A program made the position numbers and the translations under genes. From Nisaea nitritireducens (GTDB lineage: Bacteria > Pseudomonadota > Alphaproteobacteria > Thalassobaculales > Thalassobaculaceae): a stretch of 64,000 nucleotides of DNA. The stretch is taken from NCBI RefSeq assembly GCF_014904795.1, contig NZ_JACZFS010000014.1, positions 1 to 64,000 of the forward strand. Reading direction: 5' to 3'. Each line of letters opens with the position of its first letter. Within the stretch, counting starts at the first letter, position 1. Shown here in pieces: positions 51,647 through 60,685 of the stretch. The notes below the pieces were generated by a model, which was given only the letters and a program-made list of their open reading frames with translations, did no database searches and was not told the origin of the DNA.

Positions 51647-52396
51647 ATGGGCAAGTTCGAAAATCAGGTCGTCGTGGTCACCGGCGGCACCAGCGGTATC
51701 GGTCTCGGAACGGCCAAGGCGTTTGCGGCGCAGGGTGCCGCGGTCTACATCACCGGCCGACGCCAGGAGACGCTCGACGCCGCCGTTCGGTCGATCGGTG
51801 GCAACGTGACCGGCGTGCGCGGGGACATGTCGAACCTCGCCGATCTCGACCGGCTCTACGACACGGTCCAGCAGAAGCACGCGCAGATCGACGTCCTGTT
51901 CGTCAATGCCGGCGGCGGCGAATTCGCGCCCCTCGGCGCGATCACGGAGGATCACTACCAACGCACCTTCGATACCAATGTGAAGGGGGTTCTCTTCACC
52001 GTCCAGAAGGCCCTGCCGGTCCTGCGCGACGGTGCCTCGATCATCCTGACCTCCTCGACGACCGGCACCGCCGGCACGGCCAACTTCAGCGTCTATTCCG
52101 CCAGCAAGGCAGCGGTGCGCAATTTCGCCCGGAGCTGGATCCTCGATCTCAAGGACCGCAACATCCGCGTCAATGTTGTCAGCCCGGGATTGACCGAAAC
52201 CGCAGGTGTCACGGAGCTGTTCGGCGGCGGCAAGCAGGCAGAGAGCGTCAAGGAACACTTCATTGGCTCCATTCCCTCCGGCCGGATCGGGCAACCGGAG
52301 GATGTCGCCAATGCGGTGCTCTTCCTCGCCTCCAGGGACGCCGGCTTCGTCAACGGGATCGAACTGTTCGTCGACGGCGGCATGAACCAGGTGTGA
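51647..52396 (+). CDS. SDR-family oxidoreductase
   Basis: A 249-residue short-chain dehydrogenase/reductase. The cofactor site VVVVTGGTSGIGLGTAKAF (TGxxxGIG), the NNAG-like FVNAGGGEFAPL, catalytic Ser in IILTSSTTGTAG, Tyr/Lys in YSASKAAVRNFA and the C-terminal VSPGLTETAGV are present. The ending GIELFVDGGMNQV is typical. The start MGKFENQ at 51647 has GGAGAG upstream. The substrate is unknown. First gene of a likely operon with the next two; activated or repressed by the divergent LysR. Confidence 0.9.
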   Translation: MGKFENQVVVVTGGTSGIGLGTAKAFAAQGAAVYITGRRQETLDAAVRSIGGNVTGVRGDMSNLADLDRLYDTVQQKHAQIDVLFVNAGGGEFAPLGAITEDHYQRTFDTNVKGVLFTVQKALPVLRDGASIILTSSTTGTAGTANFSVYSASKAAVRNFARSWILDLKDRNIRVNVVSPGLTETAGVTELFGGGKQAESVKEHFIGSIPSGRIGQPEDVANAVLFLASRDAGFVNGIELFVDGGMNQV

Positions 52397-52550
52397 CCCG
52401 CGGCGGGCAGATCGGCGGACCCGGAGGGCGGCCCCTGCCTCTCCGGGCCCGCCTGCCCTCACGGCAGCCGGATGTGACCGGTGAGGCTTTCGGGTCTTTA
52501 GCCCCAGCGCCGGTATTCGCGCCGACGCCCCCTCTTGAGGAGAACTTGCA

Positions 52551-53171
52551 ATGAACATCGGCATCTTAGGTGCGGCAACAGTGGGACAGGCGCTTGCGCG
52601 TCGCTTGGCAGCCGCGGGACACGAGGTGGTGATCGCCAACAGCCGTGGGCCTGAAAGTCTGCGCGAACTGGCGATGCAGCTCGGAAACCATGTGACCGCC
52701 GGTCAGGTTACCGAGGCGCTGGACAATCCGGTCGTCATCCTGGCCGTGCCATGGACCAGGGTGCGCGACGTTCTCACGCCCGAGATCAATTGGCGCGGTC
52801 GCGTGCTTATCGACGCGACCAACATCTTCACAAGTTATGCCCCCGAGTTCGAGGTCGATGACCTGGGCGCAGACTCCGGCAGTGAAATCATCGCACGCCT
52901 GGCACCGGCTGCTCGGGTGGTGAAGGCTTTCAACACCCTCCCGGTCAAAACCATGTTCGCGCCGGTACCGGTCGACGGAGCCCGCCGCGTCCTGTTCGTG
53001 GCCGGCGATGACGACGATGCGCGCGCGGTTGTGCATCGCCTCATTGCCGACAGTCACCTCCACCCCGTCTCGATCGGAGGCCTGGCGGTTGGCGGACGGC
53101 TGATGCAGCTCGGCGCCCCGCTGAGCGGCCTGGAGTTCTTCACGAGCCCCGATATGCAAAGCCCGGCTTAG
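52551..53171 (+). CDS. NADPH-dependent F420 reductase-like dinucleotide-binding protein
   Basis: A 206-residue protein with an N-terminal Rossmann fold: [28 protein letters not shown], and [15 protein letters not shown]. The later part has [18 protein letters not shown] and [17 protein letters not shown], which match the F420-reductase/NADP oxidoreductase coenzyme-binding group. In bacteria without F420 such proteins act on other electron carriers or simply bind NADPH. It lies 154 bp after the SDR gene and 31 bp before the hydrolase gene. Confidence 0.82.
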   Translation: MNIGILGAATVGQALARRLAAAGHEVVIANSRGPESLRELAMQLGNHVTAGQVTEALDNPVVILAVPWTRVRDVLTPEINWRGRVLIDATNIFTSYAPEFEVDDLGADSGSEIIARLAPAARVVKAFNTLPVKTMFAPVPVDGARRVLFVAGDDDDARAVVHRLIADSHLHPVSIGGLAVGGRLMQLGAPLSGLEFFTSPDMQSPA

Positions 53172-53202
53172 ACACCCATCAAAGAACGCTTGGAGAAAAA
53201 CG

Positions 53203-54192
53203 ATGACCATCCCCTCTCGCCCCTCGGGCGCGCAGACCTCCCGCCGGGACGTCCTGCTCGCCGGCACAGCCGTGGCTGCGGCTGTCTCACTGCCGGGGTC
53301 CGGCGTCGCCGCCGCGACCACCACCAACGCAACCAATCCACAGAAAGGAACAATCATGAGCACCATCACCACCAAGGACGGCGTCGAGATTTTCTACAAG
53401 GACTGGGGCTCGAAGGACGCCCAGCCCTTGGTGTTTCACCACGGCTGGCCTCTCAGCAGCGACGACTGGGACGCCCAGATGCTGTATTTCCTCGGCCAGG
53501 GCTACCGGGTGATCGCCCATGATCGCCGCGGCCACGGTCGTTCCGCCCTTGTCGCCGGCGGCCACGACATGGCGCATTATGCTGCCGACGTCGCCGCCCT
53601 GGTCGAACATCTCGACCTGCGCGACGCCGTCCATATCGGCCACTCCACGGGTGGCGGCGAAGCGCTGCACTATGTCGCCCGGCACGGCCAGAAGAATGGC
53701 CGGGTAGCCAAGCTGGTGATGGTTGGGGCGGTGCCGCCAATCATGTTGAAGACCGACGCCAACCCCGGCGGGCTGCCGATCGAGGTGTTCGACGGCTTCC
53801 GCGCCGCACTCGCCACCAACCGGGCGCAGTTCTATCTCGACGTCGCCTCGGGCCCGTTCTACGGTTTCAATCGGCCCGGCGCGACCGTCTCCCAGGGCCT
53901 CATTCAGAACTGGTGGCGCCAGGGCATGATGGGCGGCGCCAAGGCTCATTACGACGGTATCAAGGCCTTCTCGGAGACCGACTTCAACGACGACCTGAAG
54001 GCGGTCACCGTCCCGACCCTGGTGATGCACGGCGACGACGATCAGATCGTGCCGATCGCCGACAGCGCGCTTCTCTCGGCCGAACGGCTCCGCAACAGCA
54101 CCCTGAAGGTCTACCCGGGCCTGTCGCACGGGCTCTGCTCGGTCAATCCCGACATCGTTAATCCGGACCTACTCGCCTTCATCAAGTCCTGA
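53203..54192 (+). CDS. Alpha/beta hydrolase (non-heme chloroperoxidase-like) with Tat signal
   Basis: A 329-residue hydrolase whose domain begins at Met52 (coordinate 53356). The catalytic triad is Ser in [15 protein letters not shown], Asp in [11 protein letters not shown] and His in GLSHGLCSV, and the fold is that of cofactor-free haloperoxidase/esterase enzymes. Residues 1-51 add a twin-arginine signal ([16 protein letters not shown]) and a linker. The second start at 53356 has its own AAAGGA and gives the usual cytosolic protein MSTITTKDG. Both forms could be made. Last gene of the LysR-controlled module. Confidence 0.88.
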   Translation: MTIPSRPSGAQTSRRDVLLAGTAVAAAVSLPGSGVAAATTTNATNPQKGTIMSTITTKDGVEIFYKDWGSKDAQPLVFHHGWPLSSDDWDAQMLYFLGQGYRVIAHDRRGHGRSALVAGGHDMAHYAADVAALVEHLDLRDAVHIGHSTGGGEALHYVARHGQKNGRVAKLVMVGAVPPIMLKTDANPGGLPIEVFDGFRAALATNRAQFYLDVASGPFYGFNRPGATVSQGLIQNWWRQGMMGGAKAHYDGIKAFSETDFNDDLKAVTVPTLVMHGDDDQIVPIADSALLSAERLRNSTLKVYPGLSHGLCSVNPDIVNPDLLAFIKS

Positions 54193-54354
54193 GGCTGCAT
54201 CTCGGCGCCGTCCCCGCGGCGGCGCCGACAGCCCAGGGGCACAGGCAGAACGGTCGAATGACAGTGACCTCTTCGTCGGGGTCACATTGCCGTTTCGACA
54301 CCGATGTCCGACCCTATAAGACCCATTTGCGGACATCCGTTTAGAACACACGCC

Positions 54355-55386
54355 CTAACCCGTCTGTTCGTTATGGACCACGCCGCTGATCAGGTTTTCC
54401 CGGTAAAGCGCCGCCTCGTCGAGCCATGCCGCCGCCGGACTGAGCGAAGAGATCAGCCGTTTGATTTCCTTTTCCTGCTCCCGGCGCGCCTCTTCCGCCT
54501 CGGCTACGCTGATTTCCGTGAAGGACAGCGTATCTCCCGGCTTCAGGCGGCCGAGACGCGGGATGTCGGCGGAGATGACGGTGCCGATCTTCGGATATCC
54601 GCCCGTGGTCTGATGATCCGCCAGCAGGATGATCGGCAGGCCGTTGCCCGGCACCTGGATGGCGCCGGTGACAATCCCGTCCGAGGTGATGTTGTAGCCT
54701 CGCGCATGTTCCAGCGCCGGGCCTTCCAGACGCATGCCCATCCGGTCCGCTTCCCGGCTGATCTTGTACTCGTTGGTCAGAAAGGCGGCGGCGCTTTCGT
54801 CTGTGAAATAGTCCCGCTGCGGGCCGAACACGACACGGACCGGGCCGCCGGCATCGAGATACACGGGGTTCTCCAGCCGAAGCTCGCCACGCTCGGGAAC
54901 CTCGTTCAGGCACAAGGGCAACTCGTCCCCGTCCTTCAACGCACGACCTTGAAACCCGCCGATCTGCGAGCGGCCATAAGTTGACAGGCTGTCAAAGGCG
55001 GCGGGAAGATCGAAGCCACCCTCGACGCAGAGATAGGCGGCTCCGCTGTCCGTCACCGGATTGACGGAAAGCCGGTGACCGCGCTTCAACGTGACGCTCT
55101 GGTAAGACGGCAACTCGACGCGCTCTCCCGCCTCGACGACAATTCCGGCCCGGGTACCGACCAACGCGACACGAACACTTTCCGCGATGACTTCAAGCAC
55201 AGGGCCGATCATGCGGAATTCGATGGCCGCCGTCCCGCCGTCATTTCCAACCAGCGCATTGCCGATCCGGAGAGACACAGGGTCAAGCGCACCGGAAACA
55301 GGCACGCCCCTGTTCTGGTAAGCCGGACGTCCGAAATCCTGAAGGGTCGGCGCAAAACCGGCCTGGATCACCCTGAGCCCGCTCAT
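54355..55386 (-). CDS. pxpC: 5-oxoprolinase subunit C (biotin-dependent carboxyltransferase family)
   Basis: A 343-residue subunit of the ATP-dependent PxpABC 5-oxoprolinase, which hydrolyses 5-oxoproline (pyroglutamate) to glutamate. LRVIQAGFAPTLQDFGRPAYQNRGVPVSGALDP is the typical start and GHRLSVNPVTDSGAAYLCVEGGF, IPGNGLPI-like IQVPGNGLPIILLADHQTTGGYP the conserved core. KipA/urea carboxylase-type domains share this fold. It overlaps pxpB by four bases, so the two are co-translated. pxpA is divergent, not downstream. Confidence 0.88.
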   Translation of the reverse strand: MSGLRVIQAGFAPTLQDFGRPAYQNRGVPVSGALDPVSLRIGNALVGNDGGTAAIEFRMIGPVLEVIAESVRVALVGTRAGIVVEAGERVELPSYQSVTLKRGHRLSVNPVTDSGAAYLCVEGGFDLPAAFDSLSTYGRSQIGGFQGRALKDGDELPLCLNEVPERGELRLENPVYLDAGGPVRVVFGPQRDYFTDESAAAFLTNEYKISREADRMGMRLEGPALEHARGYNITSDGIVTGAIQVPGNGLPIILLADHQTTGGYPKIGTVISADIPRLGRLKPGDTLSFTEISVAEAEEARREQEKEIKRLISSLSPAAAWLDEAALYRENLISGVVHNEQTG

Positions 55387-56120
55387 GCGCTCTCTCCCGG
55401 CGCGATATCTTCCACGACAGGCACGTATTCCCCGGCCTCTACGTCTTTTCGGAGCACTTCATAGTCGGCAAACGACACCGGCTGGAAATGAATTCGATCC
55501 CCGGCGGCGACCAGAATCGGCGCTTCCCGTTTCGGGTCGAAGAATTCAATCGGCGTCCGCCCTATCAGATGCCAGCCCCCCGGACTTTCGACCGTGTAGA
55601 TCGTGGTTTGCCTGACCGCGATGGAGATCGACCGCGCCGGCACCTTCACCCGCGGCTCAAAACGCCTTGGCACGTCGAAATCTTCCGGCAGCAAACCGAG
55701 ATAGGGAAAACCCGGCAGGAATCCCATCATCAGGATTTCCTGCGGGTCTGCCGTATGGCCGCGCACCACTTCCGCGGGCGCCAGATTCATGTCCCGCGCA
55801 ACGCTATCCAGATCGGGCGCGCAATCTCCCTCATAGCAGACCGGAATGGACCAGAGCCGGTAGCCATCCTCGCCCTCATGCTGATGATGCAGGATTTCCG
55901 AGATCGCCGATTGCAACTCGGAGGAGCGCGTCACCAGCGGATCGTAATGCACCATCAGGGAGCGGATCGTCGGCACGATATCCACAATGCCGCCCAACGA
56001 CAGCTCGCGCAGCTTGGCCGCAACATGGCGCACCTGCCTGTTCACAACGGCGTCGACGGCTTCGCCGAACTGCACGACAAGGGCGGTATCCCCGGCGGGA
56101 AGAAAGACAGGTTCCGACAT
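55383..56120 (-). CDS. pxpB: 5-oxoprolinase subunit B (KipI-like)
   Basis: A 245-residue partner of PxpC, of the KipI/allophanate hydrolase subunit 1 family. FLPAGDTALVVQFGEAVD at the start, SLMVHYDPLV in the middle and GFLPGFPYLGLLPEDFDVPRR with the final GGWHLIGRTPIEFFDP are family signatures. The ATG at 56120 (MSEPVF) is preferred over an upstream one giving ten unlike residues. With PxpC it forms the ATP-using half of the 5-oxoprolinase. It is divergent from pxpA, 130 bp apart. Confidence 0.88.
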   Translation of the reverse strand: MSEPVFLPAGDTALVVQFGEAVDAVVNRQVRHVAAKLRELSLGGIVDIVPTIRSLMVHYDPLVTRSSELQSAISEILHHQHEGEDGYRLWSIPVCYEGDCAPDLDSVARDMNLAPAEVVRGHTADPQEILMMGFLPGFPYLGLLPEDFDVPRRFEPRVKVPARSISIAVRQTTIYTVESPGGWHLIGRTPIEFFDPKREAPILVAAGDRIHFQPVSFADYEVLRKDVEAGEYVPVVEDIAPGESA

Positions 56121-56249
56121 CACAATGGTTCTGTTCCGGACATGGACCATACGAAGGGTTTGGCGCTAATCTTCACGTCCTATCGCCCTTCGACAAAGCG
56201 TCCCGGACGCGCGACCCGCGCTTCGAGACAATAGCCACGGACCGTAACC

Positions 56250-57023
56250 ATGACCAAAGTGAATTTGAACGCCGATATGGCCGAAGGTTTCGGCGCTTAC
56301 GATATCGGCGACGACATGGCGATGCTGAAGATCGTCGGCTCGGCCAATGTGGCCTGCGGGTTCCACGGCGGGGACGCCAATGTGATGGATCGGGTCGTGG
56401 CCGGTGCCAAGTCGGAAGGCGTCAGTATCGGCGCGCATCCTGGCTTCAACGATCTCTGGGGCTTCGGCCGCCGCCGCATCACCATGGCCCAGCGCGAAGT
56501 GGAGGCGATGATCGCCTACCAGATCGGCGCGCTGCAGGCGATGGCGGCGATGCACGGCATGAAAGTTACTCATATGAAACCGCATGGCGCATTGAACAAT
56601 ATGGCTTCCGAGGACAAGGACCTGGCTGAGACCATCGTGCGCGCCACCAGGGCGGTGGACCCTTCGATCATTCTGCTGGCGACGACCGGCTCGGAGCTGA
56701 TGAAGGCCGGCGCCACGCTCGACGTGCCGACCGCATCCGAGGTCTTCGCCGACCGGACCTACGATTCCAAAGGCAGCCTCACCAGCCGGAAGCGCGACGA
56801 CGCTATGATCCGCGACCCGCAGCAGGCGGTGGAGCATGTCCTGCGTATGCTCGAAACCGGCAAGGTCCGCTCAACCGACGGAGTGGATGTACCGGTCGTC
56901 GTTCATTCCATCTGCATTCATGGAGACGAGCCGACAGGCCCGGCCGTGGCCGGTGCTGTCCGTGCCGCGCTCGAAGCCAATGGCATCGAGGTCGTTACCC
57001 TTCCTGAAGTTCCCCTCAACTGA
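56250..57023 (+). CDS. pxpA: 5-oxoprolinase subunit A (LamB/YcsF family)
   Basis: A 257-residue metal-dependent deacetylase-fold subunit of the 5-oxoprolinase complex. VNLNADMAEGFGAYDIGDD, ANVACGFHGGDANVM, SIGAHPGFNDLWGFGRR, THMKPHGALNN and FADRTYDSKGSLTSRKRDDA are all standard LamB/YcsF motifs. The distal HSICIHGDEPTGPAVA closes the domain. It probably begins an operon with the M20 and M81 peptidases, in opposite orientation to pxpBC. Confidence 0.92.
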   Translation: MTKVNLNADMAEGFGAYDIGDDMAMLKIVGSANVACGFHGGDANVMDRVVAGAKSEGVSIGAHPGFNDLWGFGRRRITMAQREVEAMIAYQIGALQAMAAMHGMKVTHMKPHGALNNMASEDKDLAETIVRATRAVDPSIILLATTGSELMKAGATLDVPTASEVFADRTYDSKGSLTSRKRDDAMIRDPQQAVEHVLRMLETGKVRSTDGVDVPVVVHSICIHGDEPTGPAVAGAVRAALEANGIEVVTLPEVPLN

Positions 57024-57055
57024 TCCCCCATCTGTCCAATCCAGGAGCTACCCAA

Positions 57056-58450
57056 GTGAGTCGTGAGCAAGCCATCTCAGCCGCCGCCGAACATTTCGAC
57101 AGCGGCGATTTCCTCAAGGACCTGAGCCGCCGGGTGGCAATCCGCACCGAGAGCCAGCTCTACGAGGAGCGGAAGCCCGACATGGAGGCCTATATGGCCG
57201 AAATGCGCGCGGCCCTGGAGCCGATGGGATATGTCTGCGAGCAGTTCCCGAACCCCTCGCCGAAGGGCGGCCCCTTCCTGATCGCAACCCGTCACGAAGG
57301 TGACACTCTGCCGACCGTGCTCACCTACGGTCATGGCGACGTCGTCCGCGGCATGGAGGGGCAATGGGCTGAGGACCGTGATCCATGGACGTTGACCGAG
57401 GTCGGCGAGCGTGTCTACGGCCGCGGGACCGTCGATAACAAGGGTCAGCACTCGATCAATATCGCCGGCCTTAACGCCGTGCTGAAGACCCGGGGCAAGC
57501 TTGGCTTCAACTCCAAGATCCTGATCGAGTCCGGCGAGGAATCCGGCTCCCCGGGACTGGCGGACTTCGCAAAACAGCAAAAAGACAAGCTGAAGGCCGA
57601 TTTCCTGATCGCCTCCGACGGTCCGCGCATCAGTGCCGACCACCCGACTGTCTTCATGGGGTCGCGCGGTGCCTATCCGATGGATATCACCTGCGACCTG
57701 CGCGAAGGCGCCCACCATTCCGGTAACTGGGGCGGGCTCCTCGCAAACCCGGCGGTCATCCTCGCCCATGCGCTCGCCAGCATCGTCGACCGGCGTGGCC
57801 AGATCCGTGTGCCTGAATGGCGTCCGACCACCCTCACCCCGGCAATCCGGGCTGCTCTCGCCGAGTGCGAACTGGAGGCGGAAGCGAACGGCCCGCAGAT
57901 CGATCCGAATTGGGGAGAAGAGTCCCTGACCCCGATCGAACGGGTGATCGGCTGGAACAGCTTCGAGATCCTGGCTTACACGGCCGGTCTGCCGGACAAA
58001 CCGGTGAACGCGATCCCTGGCCGGGCGACCTGCCGCGGCCAGCTCCGCTTCGTCGTCGGCACCGACCCGGAAGACATCGTTCCGGCCCTGCGCCGGCATC
58101 TGGAGCGCGAAGGCTTCCCGATGGTCACCGTCGCGGACGCCGATCGCGGCTATATGAAGGCGACGCGCCTCGATCCCGACCATGCGCTCGTGCAGTGGGC
58201 GGCAAACTCGATCCAGCGCTCGACCAACAAGAAGACCGCAATTCTGCCAAACCTCGGCGGCTCCCTGCCGAACGACGTCTTCAGCGAAATACTAGGCCTG
58301 GCCACGATCTGGGTGCCGCATTCCTATGCATCCTGCTCCCAGCATGCCCCGAACGAACATGCGCTGAAGCCGATCCTCCGCGAGGGTCTGCAACTCACCG
58401 CTGGCCTGTTCTGGGATATCGGCGACGGTACCCTGCCGGAAAGCTGGTAA
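57056..58450 (+). CDS. M20-family metallopeptidase
   Basis: A 464-residue zinc aminoacylase/carboxypeptidase-type enzyme. Metal-site motifs are LTYGHGDVVRGMEGQW (His/Asp), VYGRGTVDNKGQHSINI (bridging Asp), ESGEESGSPGLADFA (Glu-Glu) and a final VPHSYASCSQHAPNEH (His). The dimerisation domain (about residues 200-330) lies between. Start is GTG at 57056 with AGGAG at a spacing of about nine bases. It follows pxpA by 32 bp, and M81 by four. Its substrate is likely an N-acyl amino acid or dipeptide. Confidence 0.85.
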   Translation: MSREQAISAAAEHFDSGDFLKDLSRRVAIRTESQLYEERKPDMEAYMAEMRAALEPMGYVCEQFPNPSPKGGPFLIATRHEGDTLPTVLTYGHGDVVRGMEGQWAEDRDPWTLTEVGERVYGRGTVDNKGQHSINIAGLNAVLKTRGKLGFNSKILIESGEESGSPGLADFAKQQKDKLKADFLIASDGPRISADHPTVFMGSRGAYPMDITCDLREGAHHSGNWGGLLANPAVILAHALASIVDRRGQIRVPEWRPTTLTPAIRAALAECELEAEANGPQIDPNWGEESLTPIERVIGWNSFEILAYTAGLPDKPVNAIPGRATCRGQLRFVVGTDPEDIVPALRRHLEREGFPMVTVADADRGYMKATRLDPDHALVQWAANSIQRSTNKKTAILPNLGGSLPNDVFSEILGLATIWVPHSYASCSQHAPNEHALKPILREGLQLTAGLFWDIGDGTLPESW

Positions 58451-58454
58451 TCCG

Positions 58455-59945
58455 ATGACCGCGCGGCGTGTTCTGTCGGCTGAGATCAGCCACGAGACCA
58501 ATACTTTCAGTGTGTTGCGGACCGACATGGACGCTTATTTGCGTCGGCAATGCTATTTCGGAGACCAGATAGCGGCGCATATGTCCGGCACCGCGACGGA
58601 AGTGGCGGCACATATCGACGCCGCGCGGACCTACGGCTGGGAGCTGATCCCGACCGTTGCGGCCCATGCCACACCAAGCGGCATGACCACGGCGGATGCC
58701 TGGGAAGAGCTTTGCAGTATTGTGCTGGCCGGTCTCGACACGGGACCGGTCGACGGGGTCATGCTGGCCCTGCACGGCGCCATGGTGACCGAGAGCAGCC
58801 AAGATGCGGAAGGCGACCTGCTGAAGCGGCTGCGTGATCGTCTCGGCAAAGATGTTCCGATTGCCGTCACCCTCGATCTGCATGCGAACGTGACGGACGG
58901 AATGGCCGCGCTGGCTGATATTCTGGTTCCCTACAGGACTTATCCGCATATCGACCAGTACGAGGCCGCGACGGAGGCGGCTTCCCTGCTCCAGCGGGCC
59001 ATGGACAAAGAGATCCGTCCGGTCACGATTGTTGCCCGGTGCCCGACCCTCGACGGCCTCAATCACGGCCGCACCCAGGAAGGCCCGATGGCAGAACTGC
59101 TGGCCCGGGCGGCGGAGATCAAGGCAGCTGATCCGGACGTTCTGGAAATCGGCCTCTGTGCAGGTTTCGCTTGGTCCGATATTGCCGAGGCAGGCCCGTC
59201 CGTCAGCGTCACCACGGATGGCGATACGGAAAAAGGCCGGAGAATAGCAGACGACCTGATGCAGTTCGTCTGGGATACCCGCGCGATCAATACTGTCCCT
59301 CTGCTCTCCCTCACCGACCTTTCGGCAAGGATCAAGGGCGCGCCCTCCGGCGAAGGTCCATTGGTTATCGGGGACACGACAGACAATCCCGGCGGCGGTG
59401 GTTATGGCGACGGCGTTCGCCTGCTGGAGACCATTATCGCGACCGGCACTCCGAACGCCGCACTAGCCGCAATCTGCGATCCCGCTGTTGCCGAGCAGGC
59501 CCATACAGCCGGGGTGGGAGCAAACATCGCCATCTCACTTGGCGCGAAAGTCGATCCGGACAGCTATGGCCCGCCGATCGGGACTGAGGCCACGGTGCTC
59601 GCTCTCAGCGACACCGGCGCCTTCGTCTGTGACGGGCCTATGTGGGCGAACATGGAAGTGCGCCTCGGCCGCTCCGCCCTGCTCGATATTTCAGGCGTGA
59701 AAGTGGTGATCGCCAGCAGCAACCTGCAGGTCACGGACCAGCAGGCACTGAAGCTGTTCGGGCTCGATCCGGCGGTGCTGGATGTGATCGCCGTTAAATC
59801 CTCGCACCATTTCCGCGCGGCTTTCCAGCCGGTCGCCCGCGAAGTCGTGCTGGTGGATAGCGGCTGCCTCGTCTCCCAGGACTACAGCAGCTTTGACTAC
59901 AAGCATCTGCGCCGCCCGATCTGGCCGATCGATCCTATTTCGTAA
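58455..59945 (+). CDS. M81-family metallopeptidase (MlrC-type, microcystinase C-like)
   Basis: A 496-residue metallopeptidase of the MlrC/M81 family. EISHETNTFSV at residues 10-20, VDGVMLALHGAMVTESSQDAEGD (His-Gly-Ala) and VTLDLHANVT are the N-terminal-domain motifs; the C-terminal domain shows DTTDNPGGGGYGDGV and VIASSNLQVTDQ. In sphingomonads MlrC cleaves linear microcystin products; most members act on other peptides or amides. It is in the same orientation as M20 and pxpA and probably in one operon with them. Confidence 0.88.
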   Translation: MTARRVLSAEISHETNTFSVLRTDMDAYLRRQCYFGDQIAAHMSGTATEVAAHIDAARTYGWELIPTVAAHATPSGMTTADAWEELCSIVLAGLDTGPVDGVMLALHGAMVTESSQDAEGDLLKRLRDRLGKDVPIAVTLDLHANVTDGMAALADILVPYRTYPHIDQYEAATEAASLLQRAMDKEIRPVTIVARCPTLDGLNHGRTQEGPMAELLARAAEIKAADPDVLEIGLCAGFAWSDIAEAGPSVSVTTDGDTEKGRRIADDLMQFVWDTRAINTVPLLSLTDLSARIKGAPSGEGPLVIGDTTDNPGGGGYGDGVRLLETIIATGTPNAALAAICDPAVAEQAHTAGVGANIAISLGAKVDPDSYGPPIGTEATVLALSDTGAFVCDGPMWANMEVRLGRSALLDISGVKVVIASSNLQVTDQQALKLFGLDPAVLDVIAVKSSHHFRAAFQPVAREVVLVDSGCLVSQDYSSFDYKHLRRPIWPIDPIS

Positions 59946-60158
59946 GCCGACCCACTCCGGAAGCTGAGAGGCACGCTGCGCCGCAGCGGACGGCCCCGCT
60001 CGGCCAAAACCCGGCAAGAAACGAGAAATCAATTTTCGATAGTTAAATAACTTTTAAGTTTTACAGCGGATAAAACCCCTCGGAAAACAACGGCTCTGTT
60101 CCAGAACGGGCCGGGTTCACCTCATACCAACAACGACTGATTTTCAGAGGACCTACAG
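59946..60158 (+). promoter_or_regulatory. AT-rich promoter region upstream of the cache gene
   Basis: This 213-bp gap ends the pxpA-M20-M81 operon and precedes a new transcript. Its middle (about 60030-60080) is AT-rich (TTTTCGATAGTTAAATAACTT and nearby), the likely promoter position, though no -35/-10 pair is certain. An AGAGGA lies before the ATG at 60159. Confidence 0.4.
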
Positions 60159-60605
60159 ATGTTCAAGAAACTCCTCATTGCCGCTGCAATGCTGTTCACC
60201 GCCACCATGGGTGCAACAGCAGCCGACTTCGCCTCCGAGGCGGAAGCCAAGGCGATGGCTGAAAAAGCCGCTGCGCATATGAAGTCCGCTGGTGTTGCCA
60301 CTGCGATCAAAGACTTCATGGTCCCTGGCGGCGATTGGCATGACCGCGATCTTTATGTCTTCGTTTTTGATCTCAAAGGCATCACGATCGCACACGGTGC
60401 CAAAGCCGCTCTCGTCGGCCGCGATCTGACCGGCCTTCGCGATGTCGACGGCAAGCAGTTCATCAAGGAATTCCTGAAGGTCGAAGACGCCAACTGGATC
60501 GACTACAAATGGCAAAACCCGAAGACGAATGCGGTTGAACCCAAGACTTCCTACGTCATTCGCGTCGCTGACAACGTCATCGGTGTCGGCGCCTACAAGC
60601 GCTAA
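60159..60605 (+). CDS. Periplasmic single-cache-domain protein
   Basis: A 148-residue exported protein. Residues 1-21 are a signal peptide ([20 protein letters not shown]). The rest forms a single cache (sCache_2-like) ligand domain: [39 protein letters not shown] and WIDYKWQNP are standard. No membrane anchor follows, so it is soluble in the periplasm. The next gene is a chemoreceptor with a non-cache sensor domain, suggesting the two work together. Ligand unknown. Confidence 0.88.
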   Translation: MFKKLLIAAAMLFTATMGATAADFASEAEAKAMAEKAAAHMKSAGVATAIKDFMVPGGDWHDRDLYVFVFDLKGITIAHGAKAALVGRDLTGLRDVDGKQFIKEFLKVEDANWIDYKWQNPKTNAVEPKTSYVIRVADNVIGVGAYKR

Positions 60606-60623
60606 AAAAACCTATGCGCACCA

Positions 60624-60653
60624 GGCCGGAGACGGATCTTTCCGTCCCCGGCC
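60624..60653 (+). terminator. Hairpin between cache gene and chemoreceptor gene
   Basis: GGCCGGAGACGGA (60624-60636) pairs with TCCGTCCCCGGCC (60641-60653), a 12-bp stem with one A/C mismatch and the four-base loop TCTT. There is no T-run after it, so it may lower rather than end transcription into the chemoreceptor gene 30 bp later. Confidence 0.6.
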
Positions 60654-60685
60654 GTATAAAAATCTTGGGACCGGGACCGCCAAAA

